Below are positions 32,916 to 42,576 of a stretch of DNA of 64,000 nucleotides, in pieces. The translations under genes and the position numbers were made by a program. Location: assembly GCA_015143295.1 (NCBI GenBank), contig CM026557.1, forward strand, positions 22,477,760 through 22,541,759. Reading direction: 5' to 3'. This DNA is from Tetracentron sinense. Its lineage: Eukaryota > Streptophyta > Magnoliopsida > Trochodendrales > Trochodendraceae. Every line of letters begins with the position of its first letter. Within the stretch, counting starts at the first letter, position 1. The notes below the pieces were generated by a model. It searched no databases, was not told the origin of the DNA, and saw nothing but the letters and a program-made list of their open reading frames with translations.

Positions 32916-33552
32916 CAGGGGCGGAGCTAGGGAGGGCGGGGGCATGGCCCCCCAAATTTTTTGCAAATCCTTATAGCCACTAGTATGAATACTGGCCCCT
33001 CAATTAAATTTTTTTTTATAGTATACTTGGCACCCCCAATTTATTTTGTCCTATATAATATAGTGCCCCCCCCCCCCCCAAATTTTTTTGTCATATATAT
33101 AGTGGCCCCCCCAATGGAATCCCCTCATGCCCTTGAGGTTGCCACATGTCCCTATTGGCACCCCTTAACTATGGTTAAAATTCACCAAATCTCAGGATTC
33201 ATCTACTTATCCTGGTTTTTAGAAAAAATATTTAAATAATTTTAACCTTAGGAGTTAGTGAATTTTAAACTAGGGTTCAAAAAGAAATTTGATATTTTTT
33301 TAAAAACCAAGGATAGGTGGGTGAATCTTAACCACAATTAAGGGGTATTAATAGGGACATGTGATGACCTCAAAGGTATTACCGGGGAAAAAAAAATTCT
33401 CAAAATAAGAAAACTACCCCAAAATTTTTTTTCTCGGGGGCTACACCCCCGAACCCCCAAAATTCATACTCTCAAATCAATTTTTTTCTTATATACATGT
33501 ATTTTGACCCCCCCCCCCCCCCCCCCCAATGAAAATTCCGGCTCCACCCCTG
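32916..33552 (+). mobile_element. hAT-type MITE, 637 bp, perfect target duplication
   Basis: The termini are CAGGGGCGGAGCTAG and GGCTCCACCCCTG, flanked by a perfect 8-bp duplication CTCCAGTC (32908-32915 and 33553-33560). The interior is a long imperfect foldback: the left-arm block with TTAACTATGGTTAAAATTCACC pairs with the right-arm block near 33310-33350. C-runs lie at 33065-33079 and 33511-33527. No coding capacity. It is a sister copy of 41347, 42854 and 44459. Confidence 0.92.
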
Positions 33553-33701
33553 CTCCAGTCCAAAGTTACCTAGTTTGTTGGTTCAAATTCGGGTTCACGG
33601 TTCGCTACTCTATAACGAACCCGGTTCACTAGGGGTAAGATGAGATAATTTGTTTCTCAGTTCACTTATTGGTTCGTTAGGTTAGTTCGCTTATATATAT
33701 A
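33553..33701. other. GGTTCAC/GGTTCG-rich relic
   Basis: A short stretch of TTCGGGTTCACGGTTCG, CGAACCCGGTTCAC and similar words, perhaps a MITE relic between the hAT element and the Helitron. Confidence 0.3.
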
Positions 33702-33989
33702 CTAGTGGAACGCACGTGCGATGCACGTGAATGCATAGTCCTAGTGATTGTAAAATGTTAGACAAAACAAATGAATTTTTACACGAACTATCATGAAAAA
33801 TGAATTTTTACATGAACCCTCATGAAAAAGCATAGAGAGTGGGAGAGCGTGATCCGATTGGATTTAAACCTCTCTAAATAGAGAAGTACTACTAAGCATA
33901 GGAAAGAGCTGAAATACATGAGAAATATGGACAATGATACTTTCCGAGGGTAGCGGAATGCACACGGGATGTCATGCGTCCCTTTTTAC

Positions 33990-34054
33990 ACCTACAAACT
34001 GTGGTTAATATTCACTCACTCCTAGGGGTCATCCATCTAACCTTAGTTTTTAGA

Positions 34055-34085
<31 letters not shown>

Positions 34086-34370
34086 CCTCGAATTAATTAA
34101 CTCTCATTAACTTAGGTTAAGATTCACTCACCCCTAGGTTCATTCATCTAACCTTATTTTTGTAGAAAATATATTAACCTCAAGTTAGTTAACACTCATT
34201 AAATGTGGTTAATGTTCACTCACACCTAAGGTTTATTCATCTAACCTTGGATTTAGGAAGAAATAAAAAATTAACCTCAGGTTAGTTAACACTCATCAAC
34301 TGTGGTTAAGATTCACTCAGCCCTAGGGTTCACCCATCTAACTATGGTTTTTAGAGAAAAGGGACATCTG
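33990..34370. repeat. Four tandem units of about 92-112 bp inside the Helitron
   Basis: Each has GGTTAA(G/T)(A/G)TTCACTCA, then CC(A/T)A(G)GGTTCA(T/C)CCATCTAAC, then TTTTTAG and TTAACCTC(A)(A/G)G. Anchors (GGTTA) are at 34003, 34115, 34207 and 34304. An (AT)n run at 34055-34080 lies in the first unit. The unit resembles the inner arm of the hAT MITEs. Confidence 0.8.
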
Positions 34371-34499
34371 ACAGGCTGTAGGTGTGCTCTATTTCTACCA
34401 AGTGGAATGCGGGTGCACAAAGTATCACTTCCCTAGAAATATCGCAAATAAATCTATCCAAAAAACGTAAGGGTAGTGTTACCCGCACTCCAACAATTG

Positions 34500-35640
34500 A
34501 TGAATGTACACCACAACTGAAAAAAAACACAATTTAGGGAATAATAAGACAAAAATACCCTCCAATCTTGTTCTTCCTCTTGAACGTTTTCTCCCACCAA
34601 ACCCTGGTAACCCCTCCTCTGCCTCACCCCAAGCTCATCCTCTATTAAATTCTCTTTCCAATTCCACCACTACCACCCTCTCTCTCTCTCTCTCTCTATC
34701 TACAAGTTGTAGTAATAGTAGGAAAAAGGTAAAAAAGATAGAAGGCGGAGGGTTCCATAGAGAAATATGCAGGAAGGAGGGTCTCTCTGTCACACACTCA
34801 CATAACCCACATGCCGGGAGACACCCACCACTTACAGCAGCAGTAGACTGTCAAAGCTGCTTCACCCATCAGTAATCGACCAATTGGTGTTGCTCGTCCA
34901 TCGGCTTAAACAAGATTCTTTTAATAGAAATGTTATGAAAAATGAAGAGGAAAATAGTATCGATTACCTTATAATAAAAACAGGATAACAGTTCTCCTCC
35001 ATGCGTTAACACTTCCTGTATGCGTGGGGCTCTCCAGGCTCATGCAATGGAAGCTAACAGAGGTACCTTTAATTTTAGTTTTTCTCTTTTATTTCTTTTA
35101 TACACTATATTAATTAGAATGATTTTGGACTTCAGGCCACCTCCAAACAACAATTTTCAGGCGGTTTCCCAGATGATGAGGGGGTTGCCACTCGCAAAAG
35201 AGGAAGAAGACGCAAAGAAGGGTATTATCGTCCTTCTATAGTTTTTTTCACTTATGGTGTATATTCATCAAAATTTGAGGTGCGCCTAGCACCTCCCAAA
35301 AATAATTATTAGAAAAGACCATCCCCATCCACGAACACTTTTTTTTTTTTTCAAATCAATTTTTGGATCTTACTCCCTGCCCCTCTCAAGCTAAATCTCT
35401 CCTTCTCTCTCATTCCCCTTCTCTCTGAATATCCCCACAAAATCATATTAAAAACTCAAGTTCAACATGAAGAAAGCCATTAAACTAAATTGGGGAAAAA
35501 ATACAGCATAGTTTTTAAGAGTCTTGAGTCCAATCTATATGCCTGCTCGAAAAATTACCACAAATCATTCAACAAAGTCATGACATAGATTCAAAACAGT
35601 TCCAATATTATCAATTTACAATATAGAAATTAATACCCAA
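34500..35640. other. Helitron interior, no confirmed gene
   Basis: An ORF at 34504-34875 has low-complexity Thr/Ser-rich composition over a (CT)n run (34679-34698) and no domain. I see nothing else that can be called. Some of this may be captured host DNA (5' UTR-like CT-rich sequence), but that is inference. Confidence 0.35.
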
Positions 35641-35739
35641 AGTGCAGATCTTTCTCTTCATCTGCAACAACTCCTATTGATACCCACTTTTAAATCACTT
35701 GAGTTCTAACAAACACCCAAAGATGGTTGCAGAGGCTTA

Positions 35740-35994
35740 CCAGGAAAAAAAAAAGGGCAGAGCTTGGACGATAGAAAACTAATATTGATATTCAGAGACC
35801 GTGATCACCTTAGGCGTTAGGAACAACTCCCATTAAAATTCCTTTTCAAACAGTTTTAAGTTCTAACAACTAACCCAAGATAATTTTAGAGTCTTACCAG
35901 GGGAAAAAGGGAGGACTCTGGACGCTAAAGTTGATATGACGAGATGCTTCGCTTTGATGGAGGAGGGAGAAATTCGAGGAGGAGGATATACCAT
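35740..35994 (-). pseudogene. Captured exon-like sequence, duplicated, in the Helitron
   Basis: On the minus strand an ATG at 35994 opens MVYPPPRISPSSIKAKHLVI, and the frame runs 32 codons to a good splice donor (CCTG|GTAAGA, exon end 35898). A second, diverged copy of the exon end and donor (TTTTCCTG|GTAAG) lies 157 bp further (donor at 35740-35739). CT-rich sequence typical of a 5' UTR precedes the ATG. This looks like the first exon of a host gene captured by the Helitron and then tandemly duplicated. I do not recognise the protein. Confidence 0.45.
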
Positions 35995-36198
35995 GGCGGT
36001 TGAAAACGTAGAGAGAGAGTGGGAGAGCGAGAGAGAAAATAGGGGGTGAGAGTTGAGGATCCGTGCAAGTACTATAATACCCTTAATAACTACTTTCATT
36101 TGGTATATAAGATAACAAAATATTTGGATTTTTTCTGTCATTTGTTAAAAAATTCAACCAACACTTCTATTATTCATTCTCTTATTATAATAGTAAAA

Positions 36199-36925
36199 TA
36201 TCAAACATGTGACAAGTTATAACCATATATAATATTAATGATTTTAACTATTATAAATAAATAAATTATAATGGCTCAAGTCTATATTAACAGAAAATGT
36301 ATAATGGTCCTTGAAATACCTGGAGGTGGTTGTATCAGTTGCTAAGATTGTGGATTTAATGATGGAATTTCAAAATACCTGAAGACATGGCTGTATCAGT
36401 TTTTTTTGGGTCAAAAAGATAATATATTCATTCATATAGAGCTCCCCAAATTACAAGGAAAATGACTGCAAAGAAAAAAAAAACGAATTAAACTATGAGT
36501 AGGGGAGAGAGAGAGAGGAGGTACTTAGGGCTATGGGTGATATCGAGCCGAGCCGAGTAGTGGTGTGTTCAAGCTTGTTCGTTTATTAAATGAGCTTGGA
36601 AATCATGTTCAAGCTTGACTTGTTTATTAAATAAACGAGCTTGAGTTTTATTAGCCGAGCTCGAGTAGTTCACGAGCAGCTTGTTTTATTGGATATAACT
36701 ATTTACATTAGGTAAAAATTTCACTTTATTATCCTAGGCAAAGAAATCACAGAACTAAAGCAAGCATAAAAGAGATTGAGGGACTATAATGAATCCGGGT
36801 ATTTGGAGTTACAAAGGTGTGGCTTGGGCACATATTGTGTTTTCTGGCTTGTGCTTCTTGGCAGCTGTCTGGCATTAGGTATATAGGTGAAATGAGTCTG
36901 GCAGCCAAATCTACTATTTTGTTTT
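36199..36925. other. Intergenic; GAGCCGAG/GAGCTTG-rich MITE relic at 36535-36690
   Basis: The stretch 36539-36690 is rich in GAGCCGAG, GAGCTTG and TTTATTAAA(T/C) words, with inverted parts (TTATTAAATGAGCTTG against CAAGCTTGACTTG). This is the look of a common plant hAT-type MITE, but the ends were not fixed. No gene is supported. Confidence 0.4.
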
Positions 36926-37129
36926 GGCAAAAGATTAGCTCCGGTGGCTGCCCGATCCACAAACCATTGGGCAGCTGGCGAGATTTTAGGTGAGAAGTCA
37001 TTTCATTGTCTCCTCTTGATTTTGACTTCTCCCCATTTGATTTCTTTCCCCTTTAAAACGCCAGGTGTTTAGTGGTTTGTGGATGCCCGAGAGCTTAGCT
37101 CGGGCAGCCACCAGAGCTAATCCTTTGCC
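36926..37129. mobile_element. MITE with about 30-bp terminal inverted repeats, 204 bp
   Basis: The left end GGCAAAAGATTAGCTCCGGT continuing GGCTGCCCGA is inverted at the right end (TCGGGCAGCC, then ACCAGAGCTAATCCTTTGCC) with two or three mismatches. T-rich flanks on both sides (TTTTGTTTT and TTTTTTTTT) may be a 9-bp target duplication, which would suggest a Mutator-type MITE. It lies about 310 bp beyond the stop codon of the NLR gene. Confidence 0.65.
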
Positions 37130-37439
37130 TTTTTTTTTTTTTTTTTATGAGTTACAGAGTAATTCAAAGGACTCTCCTTTGAATGAATCTGCTGCTATGG
37201 GCAGACCTAAATGATATTATATTAATTTCTAGGAATGCCCAGTTAAACTTACTCGACGAAATTCATTACAACATGATCAAGAATATCTATTGCTCAAGGA
37301 GACACTGCAAGTAACGAAGAAAAGATAAAGGAATTAGTTCTACTAATTGGAAAAGGGTTCAGAAGACTTACCGGTTACCACCGATCACCAACATCAGGAA
37401 ATGAGAACAACCACCCCCACCACCTCAGCAGTAGTGGAG

Positions 37440-40214
37440 TTACATATCTTCTTCAGGGAGAGTTGAAAAACATATGATGGATGGTATATGTTCAACTTTA
37501 TAGTAATCTGCTCCTCCTCCTCGAACCCTGTCTTCAAATGCATGTGGCATGCGCCCGATTTTTAATTCCCGGAGGGTTGTGATGAACTTCAATCCTTCTG
37601 GAACCATCCTCAGATTCCTACATTCAAATATCATTAACTCCCTAAGACTCGACATCGCTCCTTCCTCCACTCTCCACTCTTCTAATTTATCCATCCCCTG
37701 AAGTGACAGAAATTCAAGTTGTGAAAACCCTTTGGTAGAGCAAATCATTTCCTTCCCTGTGTACGAATAATCGTCTAGCAAGAGGGTCCTTAAGTTGGGC
37801 AGATTCTCCATCGTTGACATCCAATCTTGCTCTAGTTCAGACCATTTCAAGCTTAAAGTGCTGAGGCTTGGTGGGAGGAATCCATAATGATCTTCGGGTA
37901 CTTGCTCCCTAATCCTTCCCCATAAGTACAATTTAGACAGATGATGACAATGGGAAAGTATTGCTAGACTTGGAAATGTCATTTGATCATGGAGGAAGAT
38001 CAAGGCTAAATACAAAAGGCGGTCTGGTCTGACAATGGATTCCAAGACTGCCTCCGCTTGTTCTGAGCTTGATATCTCCTCTATGGTTAATTTTTGAATA
38101 TTTGTTAGTTTGGCCAAATGACCTTCTTCTATCCAACTTCCAGCTTTCGCATACTTAAGAGTTTGCAGGTTTCTCAATGTATCTATTCGTAGGTCTGTAT
38201 TATTTTGGGATGCGGGAAGGTATAGATGTCTCAATCGTTCCATCTTCCATATCACGTCTGGTACCGTTTCAACCATGGGTTGGACATGCTGTAAATCTAG
38301 GGTTTGTAGGCTCCGTAATTTGCCTATAGATGGTGGAAGCTTCATCAATCCAATGCATTCTAACCTCAAGTACCTCAGGTGAATTAAGTTTCCTATTTCT
38401 CTAGGTAATCCTCCTTGCACTATGACACTCCCAATATGTAGGACCCTAAGTAATTTAAAGTCCTTATACATATTTTTCAGTTGCTTCTTTCTCAGTCGTA
38501 TCGTCAACCTTGGTGGCACAAATAATAAAAGAGAACGTAGGTTTAGAGCTCCGCGTTCAAACAAGTAAGTGTCGTATGTCTGTTCCCCAAAATGGATGAC
38601 ATATCGCCGTGATTTGGCTGTTTCTAATGAAGGTATAACAACAACAGAATCATCATCACCCACCTCCATGTTTCCCTGATTACAAATTTCGAGGAAGTTC
38701 TCCTCCCTTGCCTTTAACAAGCATAGGTCTCGCATAAGATCATGTACGTGGCATGTTTTAATTTCCCTCGTTGAGCCCCTTTCTCCGATCTGAACCATAC
38801 ACCGGTGTATCAGCTCTACTAGGTATTGCTCTGCGACATCCTCCATTGTTTCTCCTCCCGCTCCTTGTCGTGGTTGGGGTATGAAACCTTCAGCGATCCA
38901 TAACCTGATCAATCTCCCTACAGGGATGGCAAAGTCTTCCGGGAACATTCCCAGATAGAGGAAACATGGTTTCAAGTGGTAAGGCAAATCGTTGTAGCTT
39001 AAAGCTAATAACCCCAAGACTCGTTGTTCACCTCTATCCAAGTGTGTACTGATGTTGCTAAGCACCTTCTCCCACTGATTCAGCGACATCTTCGTCGCTA
39101 ATAGGCCTCCGACTACAACCACCGCTAGAGGCAGGCCACCACACTTTTCCACGATCTCCCTTCTAAACTTTTCGAAACCTGGCGGGCAACCTGTACTAAG
39201 ATTTTTGGGGAATGCTTTGTTACAAAGCAGCACCCAACTCTCTTCTTCTGTCAAGTACCGGGGTTCATGGGGAGCATTCCAAGGATCCGCATGTACAGCT
39301 ACTTCTTTGTTGCGGGTAGTGAGCAAAACTTTGCTTCCTGCTTTTCCATTGGGAAAGGCAGGTCTTAGTCTGTCCCAAGTGTTGGTGCTCCATATGTCAT
39401 CAAGCACCACCAGATATCGTTTCTCCTCTAGGAATTTGTAAAGCTTTTCTACCAACTCCTCCTCTTTCATTTTATCAATGATTTCCCTCTCGTCCGGGTT
39501 GACAAATCTTTTTAAAATTCCGTGTATAACATCTCTGGTTCGACATTGTTGAGATATGAAAGCCCAAGCAGTACAATCAAAATGACGCGTAATAACATCA
39601 TGACTGTAAACTTTCTTGGCCAAAGTAGTCTTTCCCAAACCCCCCATACCCACAATAGAAACAACGCGACACCGTATCTCTTCCTTGATCAATTCTGAAA
39701 CAAATGCCTCTATATCTTCCTCCAAGCCGATAACATCCTCTTCCTTAACGTGAGGATAGGATTGCCTTGGTTCTTTTTGACTTTCCGTTCCCTCTCCTTC
39801 GTTTATACTTGTTATGCCGTAAGTTGGTAGACTGTTAGTGATGTCACGGATGTTTGCTTGGATCGCTTCCATCTTCGTCCCAACCTTGTGGAGATCTATC
39901 CACTCATTGAAGATGCAGACATATCTCTTGAGGACACCCTTGAAACCCCCTCTCCTCCTGGAAGCAACTTTGAGGATGAAGGTGTCGATAACATCCTCCG
40001 CATCATAAGTAGCATCTCTGATTTCCGCAACCCAATTTCGATCACGCTCATTTCTTTCTTGCATTGCATCCGCATCTTTTAAGAAACACAGCATCCGCTT
40101 CATTTCAGTTTGCATCCTTGTAACTTGTCCGCTAACCCCATGTAAGAAAAATGCTTCATGAATGAGCAGATCACCAAACCGTTCTACAACAAACGAAACT
40201 GCAGACTCGGCCAT
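37440..40214 (-). CDS. CC-NB-LRR disease resistance protein (RPP13/RPP8-like), 924 aa
   Basis: Intracellular immune receptor that detects pathogen effectors and triggers the hypersensitive response. The frame is one uninterrupted exon. Residues 1-125: Rx-type coiled coil with an intact EDVID motif at 73-77. NB-ARC about 163-500: P-loop GMGGLGKTT 189-197, kinase-2 YLVVLDDIW 267-275, RNBS-B GSKVLLTTR 293-301, GLPLA at 360-364, RNBS-D CFLYLGMFPED 417-427, and VHD at 490-492 in place of MHD, a known natural variant. Leucine-rich repeats run from about 575 to the end. Conserved Lys195 (P-loop) and the DD of kinase 2 are present, so ATP binding is expected. Length and layout are normal for the RPP13/RPP8 group, many of which lack introns. 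The start fits the usual MAES/MAE N-terminus. No relative or integrated decoy domain lies nearby. The substrate effector cannot be inferred. Confidence 0.96.
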   Translation of the reverse strand: MAESAVSFVVERFGDLLIHEAFFLHGVSGQVTRMQTEMKRMLCFLKDADAMQERNERDRNWVAEIRDATYDAEDVIDTFILKVASRRRGGFKGVLKRYVCIFNEWIDLHKVGTKMEAIQANIRDITNSLPTYGITSINEGEGTESQKEPRQSYPHVKEEDVIGLEEDIEAFVSELIKEEIRCRVVSIVGMGGLGKTTLAKKVYSHDVITRHFDCTAWAFISQQCRTRDVIHGILKRFVNPDEREIIDKMKEEELVEKLYKFLEEKRYLVVLDDIWSTNTWDRLRPAFPNGKAGSKVLLTTRNKEVAVHADPWNAPHEPRYLTEEESWVLLCNKAFPKNLSTGCPPGFEKFRREIVEKCGGLPLAVVVVGGLLATKMSLNQWEKVLSNISTHLDRGEQRVLGLLALSYNDLPYHLKPCFLYLGMFPEDFAIPVGRLIRLWIAEGFIPQPRQGAGGETMEDVAEQYLVELIHRCMVQIGERGSTREIKTCHVHDLMRDLCLLKAREENFLEICNQGNMEVGDDDSVVVIPSLETAKSRRYVIHFGEQTYDTYLFERGALNLRSLLLFVPPRLTIRLRKKQLKNMYKDFKLLRVLHIGSVIVQGGLPREIGNLIHLRYLRLECIGLMKLPPSIGKLRSLQTLDLQHVQPMVETVPDVIWKMERLRHLYLPASQNNTDLRIDTLRNLQTLKYAKAGSWIEEGHLAKLTNIQKLTIEEISSSEQAEAVLESIVRPDRLLYLALIFLHDQMTFPSLAILSHCHHLSKLYLWGRIREQVPEDHYGFLPPSLSTLSLKWSELEQDWMSTMENLPNLRTLLLDDYSYTGKEMICSTKGFSQLEFLSLQGMDKLEEWRVEEGAMSSLRELMIFECRNLRMVPEGLKFITTLRELKIGRMPHAFEDRVRGGGADYYKVEHIPSIICFSTLPEEDM

Positions 40215-41235
40215 CTTGGGATCCTCTTTGTCTTCTTCTACTTCTTTCTTCTTAAAACAAATTAGACCTTTCTTTATTCTCGTTGTTTGTTTTTTCTTTT
40301 TTTCCAGTAAACATCGACTTTATTGGATCTCTTGTGGCGTGTTCCATAAGAATTTCTTGTGGAACCCATGAGAGCCAACCGTCTTATACAATGTGCAGTG
40401 GTATTTTAGTTGAAAAGATAACAAGAGCAACCCAAAAACTACCTTGACAAGAGGTATTTTGAAAATTATAGAAAATAATTTTAGTTGGCAAAACTTCCCT
40501 TCTTTTATAATTGTAATCTCTAAACTACCCCTGCAATAAGGCAGATTTTGGGTTGCTATGCTTATCTATGCAACAGGAGCTCCTGTCCATAATTAATCTC
40601 TTTTAGTAATTAAGACAAAATTTTATTTTATTTATAAAATGTCCTTAACTTGGATTAGATAGCGGTTTGTTCCAAACATGGATTTGATCCCTATTAAGAG
40701 TAAAGCTTGACATCAATGATTTTGTAATCGAGACTACAACAAGACACCAACAAACTGCCGACATATCAAAAGATGCCAAATATAATGTACTAAATAATAA
40801 CAAGTACATTTAACGTTTTTTTTTGGACAATTCTCCTACTGTGTCGCAGATTAGGTCTTTTGTAGCTTTGGGTTACAAAGAGCATTGCTTGACTCAAAAT
40901 TCTTGTCTTTTGCATAGAAGAAGAAAGAATGCAATAAGAGGAAATTGGCGTTAACCACACAAAAAAAAATCATTGTGAAATTCTATACACAGAAGACGGA
41001 CTCTGTAAGGCATTTCCCTAATTATTAGGCAATTTGTACCAAAAGGCCACTCAACTATCCAATAGTTATAAATTAAAGAAAATGGCATTGGTTTTGAATT
41101 CGAATATCTATTTAGGAGCTCCAATCATATTTAAATTCAAAGAAAAGAATTAAAAAAAAAATTTAAAGGAAAAAAAAGGAATATTTTTTTCTCAAAGAAA
41201 AAGAAAAAGAAGAATAAGAATAAGAAGAAGAAGAA

Positions 41236-41266
<31 letters not shown>

Positions 41267-41346
41267 AAAGGAATATCACCAGGTGGCCCATCATTCACAG
41301 AAGAATGCTAAGCGTTCCACTCATTCATAAGTCGTGTGTATGTAAG
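40215..41346 (-). other. NLR upstream region
   Basis: Reading upstream of the NLR start I see pyrimidine-rich leader sequence on the plus strand (purine-rich on the minus strand) at 40225-40310, then AT-rich DNA. No TATA box or known defence element can be assigned with confidence. A GAA/TAAGAA microsatellite is at 41206-41270. No other gene is present. Confidence 0.4.
41206..41270. repeat. GAA-type microsatellite
   Basis: About 65 bp of AAGAAGAAG and AAGAATAAG units, ending in a run of at least eight AAG triplets. Confidence 0.9.
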
Positions 41347-41956
41347 CAGGGGAGGAGCCAGGGGGGTGGGGGTGGCGGCCATGGCCCCCCCAAATTTTTT
41401 GTAAATCCTTATTAGTTTAGTATGAATAGTGGGCCCTTCAATTAATTTATTTTTTATAGTATATTTGGCCCCCCAATTTTTTTGTCCTATATGATATAGT
41501 GGCCCCCCAAATTTTTTTTTGTCATATATATAGTGGGCCCTCCAATGGAGTCCCCTTATGCCCTTGAGATTGCCACATGTCCCTATTGACACCCCTTAAC
41601 TATGGTTAAAATTCACACAATCTCAAGGTTCACCTACTTATCCTTGGTTTTTAGAAAAAAATATTTAAATAATTTCAACGTTAGGAGTTCAGTGAATTTT
41701 AAACTAGAGTTCGAAAAGAAATTTGATATTTTTTTTAAAAACCAAGGATAGGTGGGTGAGGGGGTATTAATAGGGACACGTGGCGGTCTCAAAGGCATTA
41801 CCAGGAAAAACAAATTCTCAAAATAAAAAAACTACCCCAAAATTTTTTTCTCGGGGCCTACGCCCCCGAACCCTCAAATTCCATACCCTCAAATCAATTT
41901 TTTTTTTATACATGTATTTTGGCCCCTCCAATGAAAAAGTCCTAGCTCAGCCCCTG
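41347..41956 (+). mobile_element. hAT-type MITE, 610 bp, perfect target duplication
   Basis: The termini CAGGGGAGGAGCCAGG and CCTAGCTCAGCCCCTG are flanked by a perfect duplication TATGTAAG (41339-41346 and 41957-41964). The interior is the same imperfect foldback as in 32916-33552, with fewer C-runs. The short ORFs within it are by-products. Confidence 0.92.
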
Positions 41957-42576
41957 TATGTAAGCGCATTAGTTTACGTCCAAATAAGAGGTGTCTGGCT
42001 TCTTAGCTCATTCACAAAACAGCACTAATGCCTAGACTCCTACCAAAACTCTCCTCGATATTCTTATGGGCCCATTCTTCAGGCTTATTAATAAATAAAT
42101 AAAAGGCAGATTTCTTAATACAAACGGTTGTCCCTTGTGTCACGATCCAAGTGCGACAGTCGTCTACACATGAGAGTTAGTCAATCACAATACACTCATC
42201 AAAGAGTGATTCCTAAAGGTGTGTTTGTTTGGTAAGAAAGTGAGGGAAAATAAAAGACAAGTGAGTTTTTTTTTTTTTTGTACTTTGTCAACAGTAACAA
42301 CTGCCCAAAAACTCAAAAACTTTCTTCCTCTTGTGATTTTCTTTTCTTCTCTTTCACCCACTTTCTTTTCAAAATAAGTGAGAAGCACACTAAGTCACTA
42401 AAGGCACAGAGTAAGGCAACCAACTAGTAACAACACTTGATCAATTTGAAACAACGTGAAACTTTATTAATCTTTAAGGCAACAATTTATAGACTATAAT
42501 TATCAAGAGATTGAATTTGCTAGAGACATGTATAAGAGACTTACCTTGTTCACCTATCCTCAAAGTAAGAAACTAA
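41957..42576. other. Intergenic, no gene seen
   Basis: It holds a T-run (42268-42279) and AT-rich sequence. The minus ORF 42185-42388 is Lys/Glu-rich low-complexity translation with no motif. Confidence 0.4.

Larger units (their letters stand above)
33702..36198 (-). mobile_element. Helitron-like element of about 2.5 kb on the minus strand
   Basis: On the minus strand the 3' end reads CACGTGCATCGCACGTG (perfect 7-bp stem, ATC loop), seven bases, then CTAG at 33705-33702, followed by T (the complement of A at 33701). This is a canonical Helitron terminus. The opposite end near 36198 reads, on the minus strand, TTTACTATTATAAT..., matching the 5' end of the Helitron at 31850 apart from its first bases, which have decayed. 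No Rep/helicase is present, so it is non-autonomous. It carries four tandem units at 34003-34365 and exon-like sequence near 35640-35994. Confidence 0.7.

Noticed and set aside
39205..40371. Plus-strand ORFs opposite the NLR gene
   Set aside because: Shadows of the intact minus-strand NLR frame with no motif of their own.
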